Source: Anaerolineales bacterium (lineage in GTDB: Bacteria; Chloroflexota; Anaerolineae; Anaerolineales; Villigracilaceae). Taken from it: DNA of 61,543 nucleotides. Below the pieces are notes generated by a model. It saw only the letters and a list, made by a program, of their open reading frames with translations. It made no database searches and was not told the DNA's origin. Position numbers and translations under genes: made by a program. The stretch lies in NCBI GenBank assembly GCA_016789025.1, contig JAEURC010000063.1:1-61543 (forward strand), read 5' to 3'. Of the stretch, positions 16,554 through 26,157 are shown in pieces; the stretch's first letter is position 1, and the number at the start of each line of letters is the position of its first letter.

Positions 16554-17354
16554 ATGAACATCAAACCGCTCTTCATCATTCTTGTTTTGACATCCTCCTG
16601 CGCGCCGAATCCTTCGGGACAAACCGCTTCACCCTCCCTTACATCTGTAAACCCACCCCCGGCGATTTCAGCCGCCCCAACATCCACCGCTTCGCCATCT
16701 CCCACAGACACACCGCTCCCCACCGATACCCCGCTCCCAACGCCTACGCCAACGTTGACGCCGCTCCCCACTGTGGAAAATCTATCCGCCAAAGTGATCG
16801 CGGACAAGTTGAGTTGCCGATACGGTCCCGGCGCCGAATATCTTTACCTATTCGCGTTCAACGCCACCACAAAAGTTAAATTGATCGGGCGAACAGACGC
16901 CAACAATTGGGTATGGGTGGCAAACAAAGACCAAAACAACCGCGATAATCATTGCTGGGTAAACGCAAAATTCCTTGAAATCCAGGGCGATCCGGGGCAA
17001 CTGCCCATTGTGTACCCCGGCTTGAAACTGCCGGTCTCTCCCTATTACCCCGGTCCATCATGGGCAACCGCCGAACGCAGAGAAGACGGCCAGGTTGTCA
17101 TTTCGTGGGAGCCGGCGCCAATCAGCCCGGGAAAATACGAGGATGAAAACATGCAACAATACCTCATCGAAGTGTGGCGATGTGAAAGTGGACAAATCAT
17201 CTTCGAAACCCTCGGCACAAATTTTCCCTTCATCACCGTGGATGTGGATGAGCCGGGATGCAGTGTCGCGTCGCATGGGCGCGTATTCGTGCAGGAAAAA
17301 CACGGCTATGGCGGACCTGTTGAAATCCCATGGCCCCCAGCGAACGCGCCCTAA
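16554..17354 (+). CDS. SH3-domain lipoprotein with T/P-rich stalk
   Basis: A protein of 266 residues. A lipoprotein signal with the lipobox LTSSC ends near residue 16. A Ser/Thr/Pro-rich stalk (about 20-80) follows, then a bacterial SH3-like domain (about 82-145) with the YGPGAEYLYLFAFN phrase common to these domains. The C-terminal part is likely a beta-sandwich and contains two cysteines. It is expected to be anchored to the outside of the cell membrane and to bind wall or peptide ligands. ATG 16554 is preferred over 16539 because it begins the signal peptide and sits 6 nt after a -10 box. Confidence 0.75.
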   Translation: MNIKPLFIILVLTSSCAPNPSGQTASPSLTSVNPPPAISAAPTSTASPSPTDTPLPTDTPLPTPTPTLTPLPTVENLSAKVIADKLSCRYGPGAEYLYLFAFNATTKVKLIGRTDANNWVWVANKDQNNRDNHCWVNAKFLEIQGDPGQLPIVYPGLKLPVSPYYPGPSWATAERREDGQVVISWEPAPISPGKYEDENMQQYLIEVWRCESGQIIFETLGTNFPFITVDVDEPGCSVASHGRVFVQEKHGYGGPVEIPWPPANAP

Positions 17355-17417
17355 CCCGGAAGTAAAAACTGCGCTAGTCAGCGCCCAACATGGATTGCGG
17401 TTTATTACCGACAGAGC

Positions 17418-17909
17418 CTAGTGATGGTGATGTCCATCTTCATGGACATGCCCATGCGCCAATTCCTCTTCGTTCGGCTCGCGCAAGGAAACAATGCGCA
17501 CGTAAAAATGCAATTCATCTCCCGCCAGGGGATGATTGAAATTGAGCGTGACCGTATCGCCCTCGATGCGATCGACGCGCGCCATGCGGGCATTGTCTTC
17601 GTTATCGCGCACTGTTAATTCTGATCCCTCCTCGAGTTTCATGTCTTTGGGGAATTGATCGCGCGGCACGTCCATGAACGCGCTCTCATCGAATTCGCCG
17701 TATCCATCCGCCGGCTGAACAACCACCTTCTTGCTATCGCCAATCTTCATCCCCATCATCTCTTCTTCCAACCCGAGGATAATATTTCCATACCCGACTA
17801 AAAACTGCAACGGACCTTGCCCATCCGAGCTATCCAGCAACTCGCCGTCCACATGCAGGGTGTAATCCATCGACACCACCACGCCATCCTTTACCGAATC
17901 AATACTCAT
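17418..17909 (-). CDS. slyD: FKBP-type peptidyl-prolyl isomerase, SlyD-like
   Basis: A 163-residue cytosolic chaperone-isomerase. The FKBP half-domains bracket an inserted-flap domain: MDYTLHVDGELLDSS near residue 15, GNIILGLEEEMMGMKIGDSKKV near 45, and FNHPLAGDELHFYVRIVSLR near 125. The C-terminus is His-rich (HGHVHEDGHHHH), as in SlyD, where it binds nickel or other metals. The GMKIGD and AGDELHF blocks are diagnostic. AAGGAAC precedes the ATG. It is transcribed alone. No nickel enzyme gene is nearby. Confidence 0.93.
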   Translation of the reverse strand: MSIDSVKDGVVVSMDYTLHVDGELLDSSDGQGPLQFLVGYGNIILGLEEEMMGMKIGDSKKVVVQPADGYGEFDESAFMDVPRDQFPKDMKLEEGSELTVRDNEDNARMARVDRIEGDTVTLNFNHPLAGDELHFYVRIVSLREPNEEELAHGHVHEDGHHHH

Positions 17910-18002
17910 GTTAAGTTCCTTTCTTGAAGTGCGCTGATTGTATCAGCGGGAGGAAAACATGTACACACGGAAACCCGTAACCTGCATCATCTATCTCCTA
18001 TC

Positions 18003-18032
18003 TTGCACCCTGCCATCTTCATGCCTTACAAT
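18003..18032 (+). promoter_or_regulatory. Leaderless promoter of the ATP-grasp-like gene
   Basis: TTGCAC (18003-18008), an 18-nt spacer, and TACAAT (18027-18032). The ATG follows after exactly 6 nt (TCCCCC), and no ribosome site is present. Confidence 0.6.
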
Positions 18033-18038
18033 TCCCCC

Positions 18039-18926
18039 ATGCATTACGACATCTGCCTGCCATGGTATTGGGAATACGATATTGATTTTGTTCATTTCGT
18101 CGAAAAAGCCTGTAACGAACGAGGGCTGACGCTCTGGCAAGTTACGCCAGACAACCTGCTCGAATCGGTCAACGCCCTGTATAAAGGCGACCACACCTTC
18201 CACACGTTGTTGGACCGTTCGCAAGGCGAGGATCGTTTCCTCCCCGTCAATAACTGGGCAAAAGAGCATGACAAAAAACGCATCAATCCAGCGGAACTTT
18301 CTCTATGGTCTGAAGACAAAGCCACGATGCACCTCGAACTCATCACAGCGGGTGTCATCACGCCTCACACGATTCTGCTTCCCCCTTTTCTTGAACAACC
18401 CGTACTCCCCGAGTTGGATCTAAACCCTCTCGGAACTCAATTCGTGATCAAGCCATCCAACGAGGGAGGCGGCGAAGGAGTTGTTCTGGGCGCTTTCTCG
18501 CTCGAACAAGTACTGCGCGCTCGTATGCAATTCCCCAAACAGAAATACCTGCTTCAAGCAACGGTCATTCCGCGCACCATCCAGGGACGCCCTGCCTGGT
18601 TCCGAGTTTTCTACGCGGTAGGGAAAACATATCCCTGTTGGTGGCATCCGCTCACACATGTGTATGCCGAGGTCACAACAGCGGAGGAACATCGATACGG
18701 ACTCGCTCCGCTACACGACATCACCTGCGCGATCGCTTCACTCTGCCGTTTAGATTGGTTCACAACTGAGATCGCTCTCACACTTGAAGATTTTGTCGCC
18801 GTGGATTACGTCAACGACCAGATCGATACCCGCATCCAATCGAAAGCGGTGGATGGCGCGCCGGATGAGATCATGCGGGATGTGGCAAGGCAGTTAGTTG
18901 GGCTGGCTAAAGGAGTCGATGAGTAA
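18039..18926 (+). CDS. ATP-grasp-like protein, unknown substrate
   Basis: A 295-residue protein. The glycine-rich FVIKPSNEGGGEGVVLG near residue 134 matches the ATP-binding lid of ATP-grasp ligases (Lys followed by a Gly-rich loop). Downstream, a DFVAVDYVNDQID segment could supply the metal-binding acidic residues. The N-terminal 100 residues are a separate alpha/beta domain. Such enzymes join a carboxylate to an amine or thiol using ATP, but the partners are not evident here. ATG 18039 is chosen over 18021 because a -10 box lies 6 nt before it. It is transcribed alone. Confidence 0.65.
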   Translation: MHYDICLPWYWEYDIDFVHFVEKACNERGLTLWQVTPDNLLESVNALYKGDHTFHTLLDRSQGEDRFLPVNNWAKEHDKKRINPAELSLWSEDKATMHLELITAGVITPHTILLPPFLEQPVLPELDLNPLGTQFVIKPSNEGGGEGVVLGAFSLEQVLRARMQFPKQKYLLQATVIPRTIQGRPAWFRVFYAVGKTYPCWWHPLTHVYAEVTTAEEHRYGLAPLHDITCAIASLCRLDWFTTEIALTLEDFVAVDYVNDQIDTRIQSKAVDGAPDEIMRDVARQLVGLAKGVDE

Positions 18927-18937
18927 GGATGCAGGTA

Positions 18938-19015
18938 TCAGTTATCCGTGAGCAATTAATACGCGCTTCGTATTGCTTAACCCATAGCCTGTAGCTTGTA
19001 TTGCGCAACCCGTAA
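18938..19015. repeat. Low-complexity repeat of ATCAGTTATC / CGTATTG / CGTAATTCG words
   Basis: The gap before the P1 peptidase is filled with variants of ATCAGTTATC, CGTATTGC and CGTAATTCG. Similar mixtures precede the Lnt-like gene (26407-26440) and the PatB gene (59206-59285), in each case just upstream of the ribosome site. Confidence 0.5.
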
Positions 19016-19050
19016 TTCGCAAATCATCTTCATTTCAAACGGAGGCATGT

Positions 19051-20121
19051 ATGCTAAAACCACGAGCGCGCGATTTGGGGATTCTATTTGAAGGGAGCAC
19101 GGGAAGGTACAACGCTATTACCGATGTGGCAGGCGTCGAAGTCGGTTATTCGACGATCATCGAAGGCGAGTCGGCGCGGACGGGGGTCACCATCATTCAC
19201 CCTCGTGGAAAATCAAATCACGACCCGGTGTTTGCGGCATGGTTTCCATTTAATGGCAATGGCGAAATGACCGGCGCGGCGTGGGTGGAGGAAGGCGGCT
19301 TTCTCGAAGGTCCTATCGGCATCACGAATACGCACTCGGTGGGAATTGTGCGCGATACGATCATTGAGTGGCAGGCGGAAAATAACGCTCTATTTCAGAA
19401 ATGGTCATGCCCGGTGGTGGCAGAGACCGCCGACGGCTGGCTCAATAACATGAATGGGTTCTTCGTCAAACCGCATCACGCGCGAGAAGCGCTGAAGAAA
19501 GCCGAATCAGGTCCAATCGAGGAGGGAAACGTGGGCGGCGGGACAGGCATGATGAGTTACGAGTTCAAAGGCGGGAGTGGGACATCCTCAAGAAAACTTC
19601 CTGAAACGTTGGGCGGGTGGACAGTCGGCGCGTTCGCGCAATCCAATTTTGGGGTACGCTATCAGTTGACGATCGCGGGCGTTCCTGTGGGACGATACCT
19701 CACTGAGCATTGCGCGTGGACGAACGGCGAAAACCCATATACACAGGAACAAGGTTCGTTGATCGTGGCGATCGCCACCGACGCGCCTGTATTGCCGCAT
19801 CAACTTAAGCGGATGGCAAAGCGCGTATCGTTGGGCATGGCGCGGACAGGATCATTAGGCGGCAACGGCTCAGGCGATATCTTTCTCGCGTTCTCAACGG
19901 CGAATCCCAACACGGCGCTGGCAGGTGAAAGCGGGATCGTCGATTTGAAAGCGCTCGATAACGAACGGCTCAATCCGCTGTTTCATGCAACGGTTTTTGC
20001 GACAGAAGAAGCCATCATCAACTCGATGATCGCGGCAGAAGATATGACCGGGCATCATGGGTTTTCTGTGAAGGCGTTGCCGCACGAAGAGTTGAAAAGG
20101 GTGATGAAAATAAAATCGTGA
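19051..20121 (+). CDS. P1 family peptidase (DmpA/aminopeptidase type)
   Basis: A 356-residue Ntn-type hydrolase of MEROPS family P1, which matures by self-cleavage before a serine that becomes the nucleophile. The N-terminal NAITDVAGVEVGYSTI motif, GNVGGGTGM near residue 165 and SLGGNGSGDIFLAFST near 272 are characteristic. The cut is expected at the G-S of NGSGD. Known members remove N-terminal D- or L-residues or beta-peptides. No signal peptide is present, so it is probably cytosolic. GGAGG precedes the ATG. Neighbours give no clear pathway. Confidence 0.9.
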   Translation: MLKPRARDLGILFEGSTGRYNAITDVAGVEVGYSTIIEGESARTGVTIIHPRGKSNHDPVFAAWFPFNGNGEMTGAAWVEEGGFLEGPIGITNTHSVGIVRDTIIEWQAENNALFQKWSCPVVAETADGWLNNMNGFFVKPHHAREALKKAESGPIEEGNVGGGTGMMSYEFKGGSGTSSRKLPETLGGWTVGAFAQSNFGVRYQLTIAGVPVGRYLTEHCAWTNGENPYTQEQGSLIVAIATDAPVLPHQLKRMAKRVSLGMARTGSLGGNGSGDIFLAFSTANPNTALAGESGIVDLKALDNERLNPLFHATVFATEEAIINSMIAAEDMTGHHGFSVKALPHEELKRVMKIKS

Positions 20122-20322
20122 AGCCGGGCGTAAATCAAACCAGATCGAGCAATTGGTTACACATGCCTTGCCGTTTTATTTCCCCTCATCTAAAATAAGC
20201 AGGCGGGGGTTCAAGATGATTTGGTTCGATTGTGATCGATATAAGGAGGCGCATTGCGTTCGTAAAAACCAAATTTCACAACCAACCAGCCTTTGTGGCG
20301 TGTTTGCGCGCACCAACCCATC

Positions 20323-20338
20323 TATAATTTCTGAGGAG
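20323..20338 (+). promoter_or_regulatory. -10 box and ribosome site of the secreted nuclease gene
   Basis: TATAAT (20323-20328) is followed by GAGGAG (20333-20338) and the ATG at 20345. The expected transcript start is about 10 nt before the ATG, so the leader is very short. This supports 20345 over the upstream in-frame ATG at 20153. Confidence 0.6.
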
Positions 20339-20344
20339 AAACAT

Positions 20345-23300
20345 ATGAAAAGGCACCTACCCAAGTTGTTTTCAGTCAGTTTGATTCTGGCGCTGATGTT
20401 GAGCGGACTATCAACCGCCAACGTTGCCCAAGCGGCGCCGCGCTCGTTTTCAAATCCCACCTCAACGATCTTCATCAACGAAATCCATTATGACAACGTT
20501 GGCGACGACGCCGGCGAATCGATCGAAGTCGCTGGCCCCGCAGGCACCGACCTGACGGGCTGGAACATTGTCCTTTACAATGGCGCCGGCGGAGCGACTT
20601 ACGATACCGACCCGCTCAGTGGAACGATCCCGAATCAACAAGGCGGCTATGGGACGGTCTTCCTTTCCTACCCGTTGAACGGGATACAAAACGGAGCCCC
20701 AGATGGTATCGCGTTGGTAGATGCCAGCAATACTGTTATCCAGTTCCTGAGCTATGAAGGTGGCTTTACCGCAACAAACGGACCCGCCAGCGGCATGACC
20801 AGCACAGATATTGGAGTCGCTCAGTCGAGTTCGACAACGGCTGGTTCGTCACTACAATTGACCGGCAGCGGCGATACCTACGGCGATTTCACCTGGGCAT
20901 CTACAGCCGCCCACACGTTTGGAAGCCCCAACACCGGTCAGACGTTTGTTGTGGCTGGTCCCACGAATCCATCCGGCGCAGGCTCCGCCTCCCCGGCGAA
21001 CGTTGCGCCAGGCGACCCCAGCCTGCTCGCGGTCACGGTCACGCCCGGCACGAACCCCGCCAGCACCGGCTTGGCAGTGAACTGCGATCTTTCATCCATC
21101 GGCGGGAGCGCCACACAAACGTTCCTCGATGACGGCTTGAACGGGGATGCCGCCGCCGGCGACAACATCTTCTCCTTCTCTGCAACCGTAGACAACGGCA
21201 CAAGCGAAGGCGTCAAAACCCTGGCGTGTTCCATTTCAGACGCGGAACTTCGCACAGGCAATACTTCGATTGCACTAACGGTGCAGGAGCCGGTCGCCAT
21301 TGTCATCAACGAAATTCATGCCGACCCAGATGCCGCCAACGGCGATGCGAACGGCGATGGAACTGCGAACGCTACCCAGGATGAATTTGTCGAGATCGTC
21401 AACAACGAACCAGCGAGTCTGGACATCAGCGGCTGGACGTTGAGCGACGCCAACAGCGTGCGCCATACCTTCCCGTCCGGCACCGTGATCCCTGCCAGTT
21501 GTTCAATTGTCGTCTTCGCAGGCGGCACACCCACCGGAACCTTCGGCTTTAGCCTTGTGCAAACGGCTTCCGCCGGGCAGTTGGGGTTAAACAACAGCGG
21601 CGATACCGTCACGTTGAACAACGGCGCGGTGGATGTGGCGAGTTACGCATTCACTGGCGCGGAAGGCGGCGATGATCAATCCCTGACGCGCGACCCAGAC
21701 GTCACGGGGACTAACCCGCTCGTCAAACATTCCATTGCCACCGGCTCGGGCGGCGCTTTATTCTCGCCCGGCAAAAAAGTGGACGGAAGTCAGTTTGGCG
21801 GCTGTCCATCAGAAAATAAGATTCACGATATTCAAGGCAACGGCGCAGCCTCCCCGCTGGCTGGGCAGACCGTAGTCATTCAGGGTATCGTCGTCGGCGA
21901 TTTCCAGGATGGCGCCAGCGGCACGAACGGCGACTTCAACGGCTTCCACGTGCAGGAAGAGGATGCCGACGCGGATGCCGACCCGCTCACATCTGAAGGC
22001 ATCTTTGTCTTCGACGGGAGTTCCCCGGCGGTCAACGTGGCAATTGGCGATCTCGTGCAAGTTGTCGGCGTTGTCTCTGAGTTCAATGGTCTCACCGAGA
22101 TCACCGCCTTCACCGGCGTGACCATTCTCAGCAGTGGCAACCCGCTCCCCACCGCCGCAACCGTCACACTGCCGGTAAGCGCCGTATCCGATTTTGAATC
22201 CTACGAAGGCATGCGCGTGACCTTCCCGCAGGCTTTGGTTATCTCCGAATACTTCAACTTCGACCGCTTCAACGAGATCGTGTTAACTTCGGAACACCAC
22301 CTCACCCCAACCGCCCAGTTTGAACCCGGTTCGCCGCAGGTGACGCAAGCCGTGCAAGATTTCCTGCTCGATAAGATCACGCTCGACGATGGACGCTCGA
22401 CTCAAAACTCGAACCCAGCCATCCATCCCAACGGAAGCCCATTCGATCTCTCGAACCTCTTCCGCGGCGGCGATACGGTTGCGAACGTGACCGGTATCAT
22501 GGATTTTGCGGTTGGCGCATATCGCATCCAACCAACCCAAGGCGCATCGTACGCCAGCGTGAACCCTCGCCCGGCTACTCCGGAAGATGTTGGCGGCAGT
22601 ATCAAAGTTGCCTCGATGAACACGCTCAACTTCTTCCTGACGCTCGATACCACCAACAGCGACACTGGACCCGGTCCATGCGGCGCGAATCAAAATCTCG
22701 ATTGCCGCGGCGCCGACGCTAGCCAACCGTTGGAATTCCAACGCCAGCGCGATAAATTGCTCGCCGCGCTAACCGGCTTGAACGCCGATGTGATCGGCTT
22801 GAACGAGTTGGAAAACACTCCCGGCGTCAGCCCGCTCGGCGACCCCACCAACGGGATCGTTGCCGGGCTCAACGCAACCTTCGGAGCCGGTACCTATTCC
22901 TTCATCGACACTGGCGTTATCGGCGGTGATGCGATTCGCGTGGGCTTCATCTACAAGACGACCACTGTCGTACCGGTTGGAGACTTTGCCATCCTCGATT
23001 CGTCGGTTGACCCGCGCTTCAACGACAGCAAGAGCCGCCCGGCGCTCGCTCAAACCTTTGAAGAGATCGCCACCGGCGCGCGCTTCACGGTCGTCGTCAA
23101 CCACCTCAAATCCAAAAGCTCCGCCTGCACCGATGTGGGCGACCCGGATATTGGCGATGGTCAGGGTAACTGCAACCAGACCCGCAAAGCCGCCGCGCAA
23201 GCCATAGTCGACTGGCTCGCCACCGACCCAACGAACAGCAACGACGCCGACTTCCTCATCATTGGCGACCTCAACTCCTACGATAAGGAAGACCCCATCG

Positions 23301-24190
23301 ACGCCATCAAGGCTGGCTCAGACGACCTCCTCGGCACCAGCGACGATTACACCGACCTTGCCTTCCACTTCCAGGGCGAGGATGCCTACTCATACGTGTT
23401 CGACGGGCAAACCGGCTACCTCGATTACGGTCTGGCGAACAGCACGCTCTTCCGCCAGGTAACGGGCATGGCAGACTGGCACATCAACTCTGATGAAGCC
23501 GATCTGATCGACTATGATACATCCTTCAAACTGCCCGCGCAGGATGCCATCTATGCGCCGGATGCCTACCGCTCGTCGGATCACGACCCGGTTCTTATCG
23601 GACTGGAACTTGATCCGCCCTTCCCCAGCACATCCGTGCTTGACAATTTCAACCGCCCTGCCTCCGCGCTCGGACCAAACTGGCGCGGCTCTACCAGCGC
23701 GTACAAGATCGTCGGCAATCAAATGGTGGATGTGCGCAACAACGGACCGATCTACTGGCGGAACGCTTTCGGCGTGAATCAAGAGGTCTTCGTAACCCTC
23801 ACCGATGTGGATGAGGATGGGCTTGAACAAAACCTGCTCTTGAAAGTTCAAGGCTCGATCCTGCCCAACTGGGGCTCCGGCGCGATCGAAATACTGTACG
23901 ACGCCAACACGAACACGGTCACCGTGTGGACCTATCGCCCGGATACGCTCGCATGGTACGGATATAGCCCGATCCCCGTCACCTTCGCGGATGGCGATCA
24001 GTTCGGCGCGCGCGCTCTCTCCAACGGCTTGGTGTTGATCTACAAGAACGGCGTCGAGGTTGGCGCTGTCACCCTCAACGCCGGTGACCAGGCGTTCTTC
24101 AACCCCAAAGGCGGCCGCATCGGACTCTGGTTCATCAACGCCAAAGACGCCTACTTCGACGACTTCGGCGGCGGGAATATCGTCCCGTAA
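20345..24190 (+). CDS. Secreted ExeM/NucH-type nuclease with lamin-tail domains
   Basis: A 1281-residue exported protein. Signal peptide about 1-33. A first lamin-tail domain (about 38-200) begins IFINEIHYDN. A linker beta-domain (about 205-310) is followed by a second lamin-tail domain (about 317-430, IVINEIHADP). An OB-fold-like region (about 490-610) starts KIHDIQGNG. The endonuclease/exonuclease/phosphatase fold (about 750-1085) has catalytic-type motifs VIGLNELEN, VVNHLKSKS, IIGDLNSYDKED and SSDHDPV. A LamG-like C-terminal domain (about 1095-1281) ends the protein. ExeM/NucH family enzymes degrade extracellular DNA, so roles in nutrient gain or matrix turnover are inferred. ATG 20345 starts the signal peptide. 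Confidence 0.88.
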   Translation: MKRHLPKLFSVSLILALMLSGLSTANVAQAAPRSFSNPTSTIFINEIHYDNVGDDAGESIEVAGPAGTDLTGWNIVLYNGAGGATYDTDPLSGTIPNQQGGYGTVFLSYPLNGIQNGAPDGIALVDASNTVIQFLSYEGGFTATNGPASGMTSTDIGVAQSSSTTAGSSLQLTGSGDTYGDFTWASTAAHTFGSPNTGQTFVVAGPTNPSGAGSASPANVAPGDPSLLAVTVTPGTNPASTGLAVNCDLSSIGGSATQTFLDDGLNGDAAAGDNIFSFSATVDNGTSEGVKTLACSISDAELRTGNTSIALTVQEPVAIVINEIHADPDAANGDANGDGTANATQDEFVEIVNNEPASLDISGWTLSDANSVRHTFPSGTVIPASCSIVVFAGGTPTGTFGFSLVQTASAGQLGLNNSGDTVTLNNGAVDVASYAFTGAEGGDDQSLTRDPDVTGTNPLVKHSIATGSGGALFSPGKKVDGSQFGGCPSENKIHDIQGNGAASPLAGQTVVIQGIVVGDFQDGASGTNGDFNGFHVQEEDADADADPLTSEGIFVFDGSSPAVNVAIGDLVQVVGVVSEFNGLTEITAFTGVTILSSGNPLPTAATVTLPVSAVSDFESYEGMRVTFPQALVISEYFNFDRFNEIVLTSEHHLTPTAQFEPGSPQVTQAVQDFLLDKITLDDGRSTQNSNPAIHPNGSPFDLSNLFRGGDTVANVTGIMDFAVGAYRIQPTQGASYASVNPRPATPEDVGGSIKVASMNTLNFFLTLDTTNSDTGPGPCGANQNLDCRGADASQPLEFQRQRDKLLAALTGLNADVIGLNELENTPGVSPLGDPTNGIVAGLNATFGAGTYSFIDTGVIGGDAIRVGFIYKTTTVVPVGDFAILDSSVDPRFNDSKSRPALAQTFEEIATGARFTVVVNHLKSKSSACTDVGDPDIGDGQGNCNQTRKAAAQAIVDWLATDPTNSNDADFLIIGDLNSYDKEDPIDAIKAGSDDLLGTSDDYTDLAFHFQGEDAYSYVFDGQTGYLDYGLANSTLFRQVTGMADWHINSDEADLIDYDTSFKLPAQDAIYAPDAYRSSDHDPVLIGLELDPPFPSTSVLDNFNRPASALGPNWRGSTSAYKIVGNQMVDVRNNGPIYWRNAFGVNQEVFVTLTDVDEDGLEQNLLLKVQGSILPNWGSGAIEILYDANTNTVTVWTYRPDTLAWYGYSPIPVTFADGDQFGARALSNGLVLIYKNGVEVGAVTLNAGDQAFFNPKGGRIGLWFINAKDAYFDDFGGGNIVP

Positions 24191-24237
24191 GCGCGTTCAA
24201 CATGCTTGACTGAGATTTTTAAAGTCAATGCGATAAC

Positions 24238-24272
24238 AAAAACAGCCCCACGAAAATCGCGGGGCTGTTTTA
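24238..24272. terminator. Terminator between nuclease and response-regulator genes
   Basis: A hairpin, ACAGCCCC(A)CG facing CGCGGGGCTGT, is flanked by A4 and T4 runs. It lies between two convergent genes, so it can act in both directions. Confidence 0.85.
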
Positions 24273-24293
24273 ATTTCAGCAAGCAATCGACCT

Positions 24294-24938
24294 TCACGTC
24301 CCCAACAACCCCTTCCCCGCCGCCACAGCCACCGCGGCGGCGCGGGAATCGACCCCGAATTTTTGGTAAACACTTTGCAGGTGGGCTTTTACAGTTCTTT
24401 CTGTGATTCCCAATTTATACGCCATCTCTTTATTGCGCTCGCCTTTTGCCGCGAGTTGCAACACTTGGAGTTCGCGCTCTGTCAGCGTGGAATCGGCTTG
24501 GGTGGGTGAAACAGGCTTCCCCTGAGATCGAGGCGCGAGCACGCGGGCGAGAATCTCTGGTTTGAGCAGCGTCTCGCCTTTTGCGGCGGCGTGGATCGTA
24601 TCCAATAAATTTTCGCGGCTTGAGTCTTTGAGCAGGTATCCGCGCGCGCCCGCTTGAAGACCGCGGATCATCAGATCGTCTTCGTTGTAGGTGGTGAGGA
24701 TGACGATGGCAATTTCGGGGAAGTCGTTTCGCAAATGACCGATGGCAGTGATGCCGTCCATGCGTGGCATTTGCAGATCCATGAGGATGACCTGCGGGTT
24801 GAGTTTTTTCGTTAACTCCAAACATTCCGCGCCATCCACCGCCTCGCCGACAACTTCAACATCGTCGGCGGTTTCGAGAATCAAGCGCAATCCCTCGCGG
24901 ACGATGAGATGGTCGTCCGTGATCATCACGCGGATCAT
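24294..24938 (-). CDS. NarL/FixJ-family response regulator
   Basis: A 214-residue two-component regulator. The receiver domain (1-120) has the acidic pair in MITDDH, the phospho-acceptor in VILMDLQMPRMDG near residue 54, and the conserved Lys in LLKDSS near 104. A LuxR-type helix-turn-helix (about 148-205) shows LTERELQVLQLAAKG and GITERTVKAHLQSVYQKF. The ATG at 24938 has GAGG 11 nt upstream. A longer frame to 24992 is open only because it reads into a repeat. The cognate kinase gene lies directly upstream. Confidence 0.93.
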   Translation of the reverse strand: MIRVMITDDHLIVREGLRLILETADDVEVVGEAVDGAECLELTKKLNPQVILMDLQMPRMDGITAIGHLRNDFPEIAIVILTTYNEDDLMIRGLQAGARGYLLKDSSRENLLDTIHAAAKGETLLKPEILARVLAPRSQGKPVSPTQADSTLTERELQVLQLAAKGERNKEMAYKLGITERTVKAHLQSVYQKFGVDSRAAAVAVAAGKGLLGT

Positions 24939-24961
24939 ACAGAAATCCTCAAAAATCTTTT

Positions 24962-25054
24962 TGTACACGGATTTAACGGACAACACGGACAAACGCTGAT
25001 TTTTTTATCTTTTTCATCCGTACGGCTCCGTGGAATCCGCGTAATCCGTGTACC
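24962..25054. repeat. Imperfect inverted repeat, GTACACGGATT family
   Basis: GTACACGGATTTAACGGA on the left faces TCCGCGTAATCCGTGTAC on the right, with an AACGCTGATTTTTT centre. It separates the kinase and response-regulator genes. The AACGCTGATTTT core recurs in the element at 42316-42404. Confidence 0.75.
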
Positions 25055-25095
25055 GAAGAAATGGTCTTCATTGACTCTCAGGTTGTTGGAATTCA

Positions 25096-26154
25096 TCACG
25101 GCCTCCCCACTACGAATTGCACGCAAGTTCCATTTGAATCTGACTCGATGGAGAGTATTCCGCCCGTGAGGCGCGCGCGCTCGCGCATCCCTATCAGCCC
25201 GTAGTGACCTTTCGCCTGTCGATTCACATCGAAGCCTTTGCCGCTGTCGCGGACTTCCAACTCCAGCGTTTGGTTTTGAATGAAGAACGTCACTTTCACT
25301 TTGTCCGCCTGCGCATGGCGCGAAATGTTCGTGAGCGATTCGCTCAAGATGTTCATGGCATGATCAATGATTTCGGAGGAGAGTTGATTCTCCGTTACTG
25401 AAAGTTCCAATTCGCACGCCACGCCCGCCGACTGTTTGAAGCGTTCCACTTGTTCGCGCACCGCATCCGCCACATTGACAGGCACAGCGCGGAGATTGTC
25501 AATCGCGGCGCGAGATTCTGCCAGCGTGCTTCGCACCCGCGCAATGGACTGCTCGACAACGGCGGCGGCGCGTTCATTGCGGTTGGACGCCAGATGCGCC
25601 TTAACCGCTTCGAGTTGCAAGACCAGCCCCGCCACGCCTTGCGCCAATGTATCGTGCAATTCCCGCGCCATGCGTTGACGTTCGTTTTGCAAGGTCAGCG
25701 ACTCAATCTTGGCGGCAGAGGCGGCGAGCTTGGCATTCGCGCTTTCAAGCGACTCGGCAAGTTCGATGGCTTTTTGGCGTTGCGCGAACAAGTGATTGAA
25801 CATCACCATAAACAAGACAAATGCCCCGCCATTGACCAGCAGTCCCGTCAGCGAACCAAAGAAGGTCTCGCGGTCTGAAAACAAATACAACATGCCCAGC
25901 AACAGGGAAACATAAAAAGCGCCGATCAAAAAGGCTTGGCGCGTATTGCCCCAAACCCCCAGCGTTTCGCCCACAATGGATATGGTGGCGGAAAAAAGGA
26001 ACGCCAGCCCCACTTCAGAACGCCCATTGAGCAGGAACACAATTCCCATCATCACCGCTGTCTGCGCGGGGTAGTAGAAAAGAAACCAGCGGTTGTTACG
26101 GTCTGACCAAAACACGTTCAGCCAATACAACCCGATATGGAGGGTAATAAACAC
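25096..26154 (-). CDS. Sensor histidine kinase (NarX/DesK type), 5' part cut by amber codon
   Basis: A 352-residue kinase starting at GTG 26154. About five membrane helices (to residue ~130) are followed by a coiled-coil linker, a HisKA_3 dimerisation helix with phospho-site RMARELHDTLAQGVAGL near 165, and a HATPase domain with SESLTNISRHAQ and RDSGKGFD. The frame upstream continues open for 46 codons to an ATG at 26298 and encodes a further membrane helix, but a TAG at 26158-26160 separates the two. The gene is either shortened by mutation, starts at the GTG, or contains a sequence error. It pairs with the regulator at 24294. Confidence 0.85.
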   Translation of the reverse strand: MFITLHIGLYWLNVFWSDRNNRWFLFYYPAQTAVMMGIVFLLNGRSEVGLAFLFSATISIVGETLGVWGNTRQAFLIGAFYVSLLLGMLYLFSDRETFFGSLTGLLVNGGAFVLFMVMFNHLFAQRQKAIELAESLESANAKLAASAAKIESLTLQNERQRMARELHDTLAQGVAGLVLQLEAVKAHLASNRNERAAAVVEQSIARVRSTLAESRAAIDNLRAVPVNVADAVREQVERFKQSAGVACELELSVTENQLSSEIIDHAMNILSESLTNISRHAQADKVKVTFFIQNQTLELEVRDSGKGFDVNRQAKGHYGLIGMRERARLTGGILSIESDSNGTCVQFVVGRP

Positions 26155-26157
26155 GCT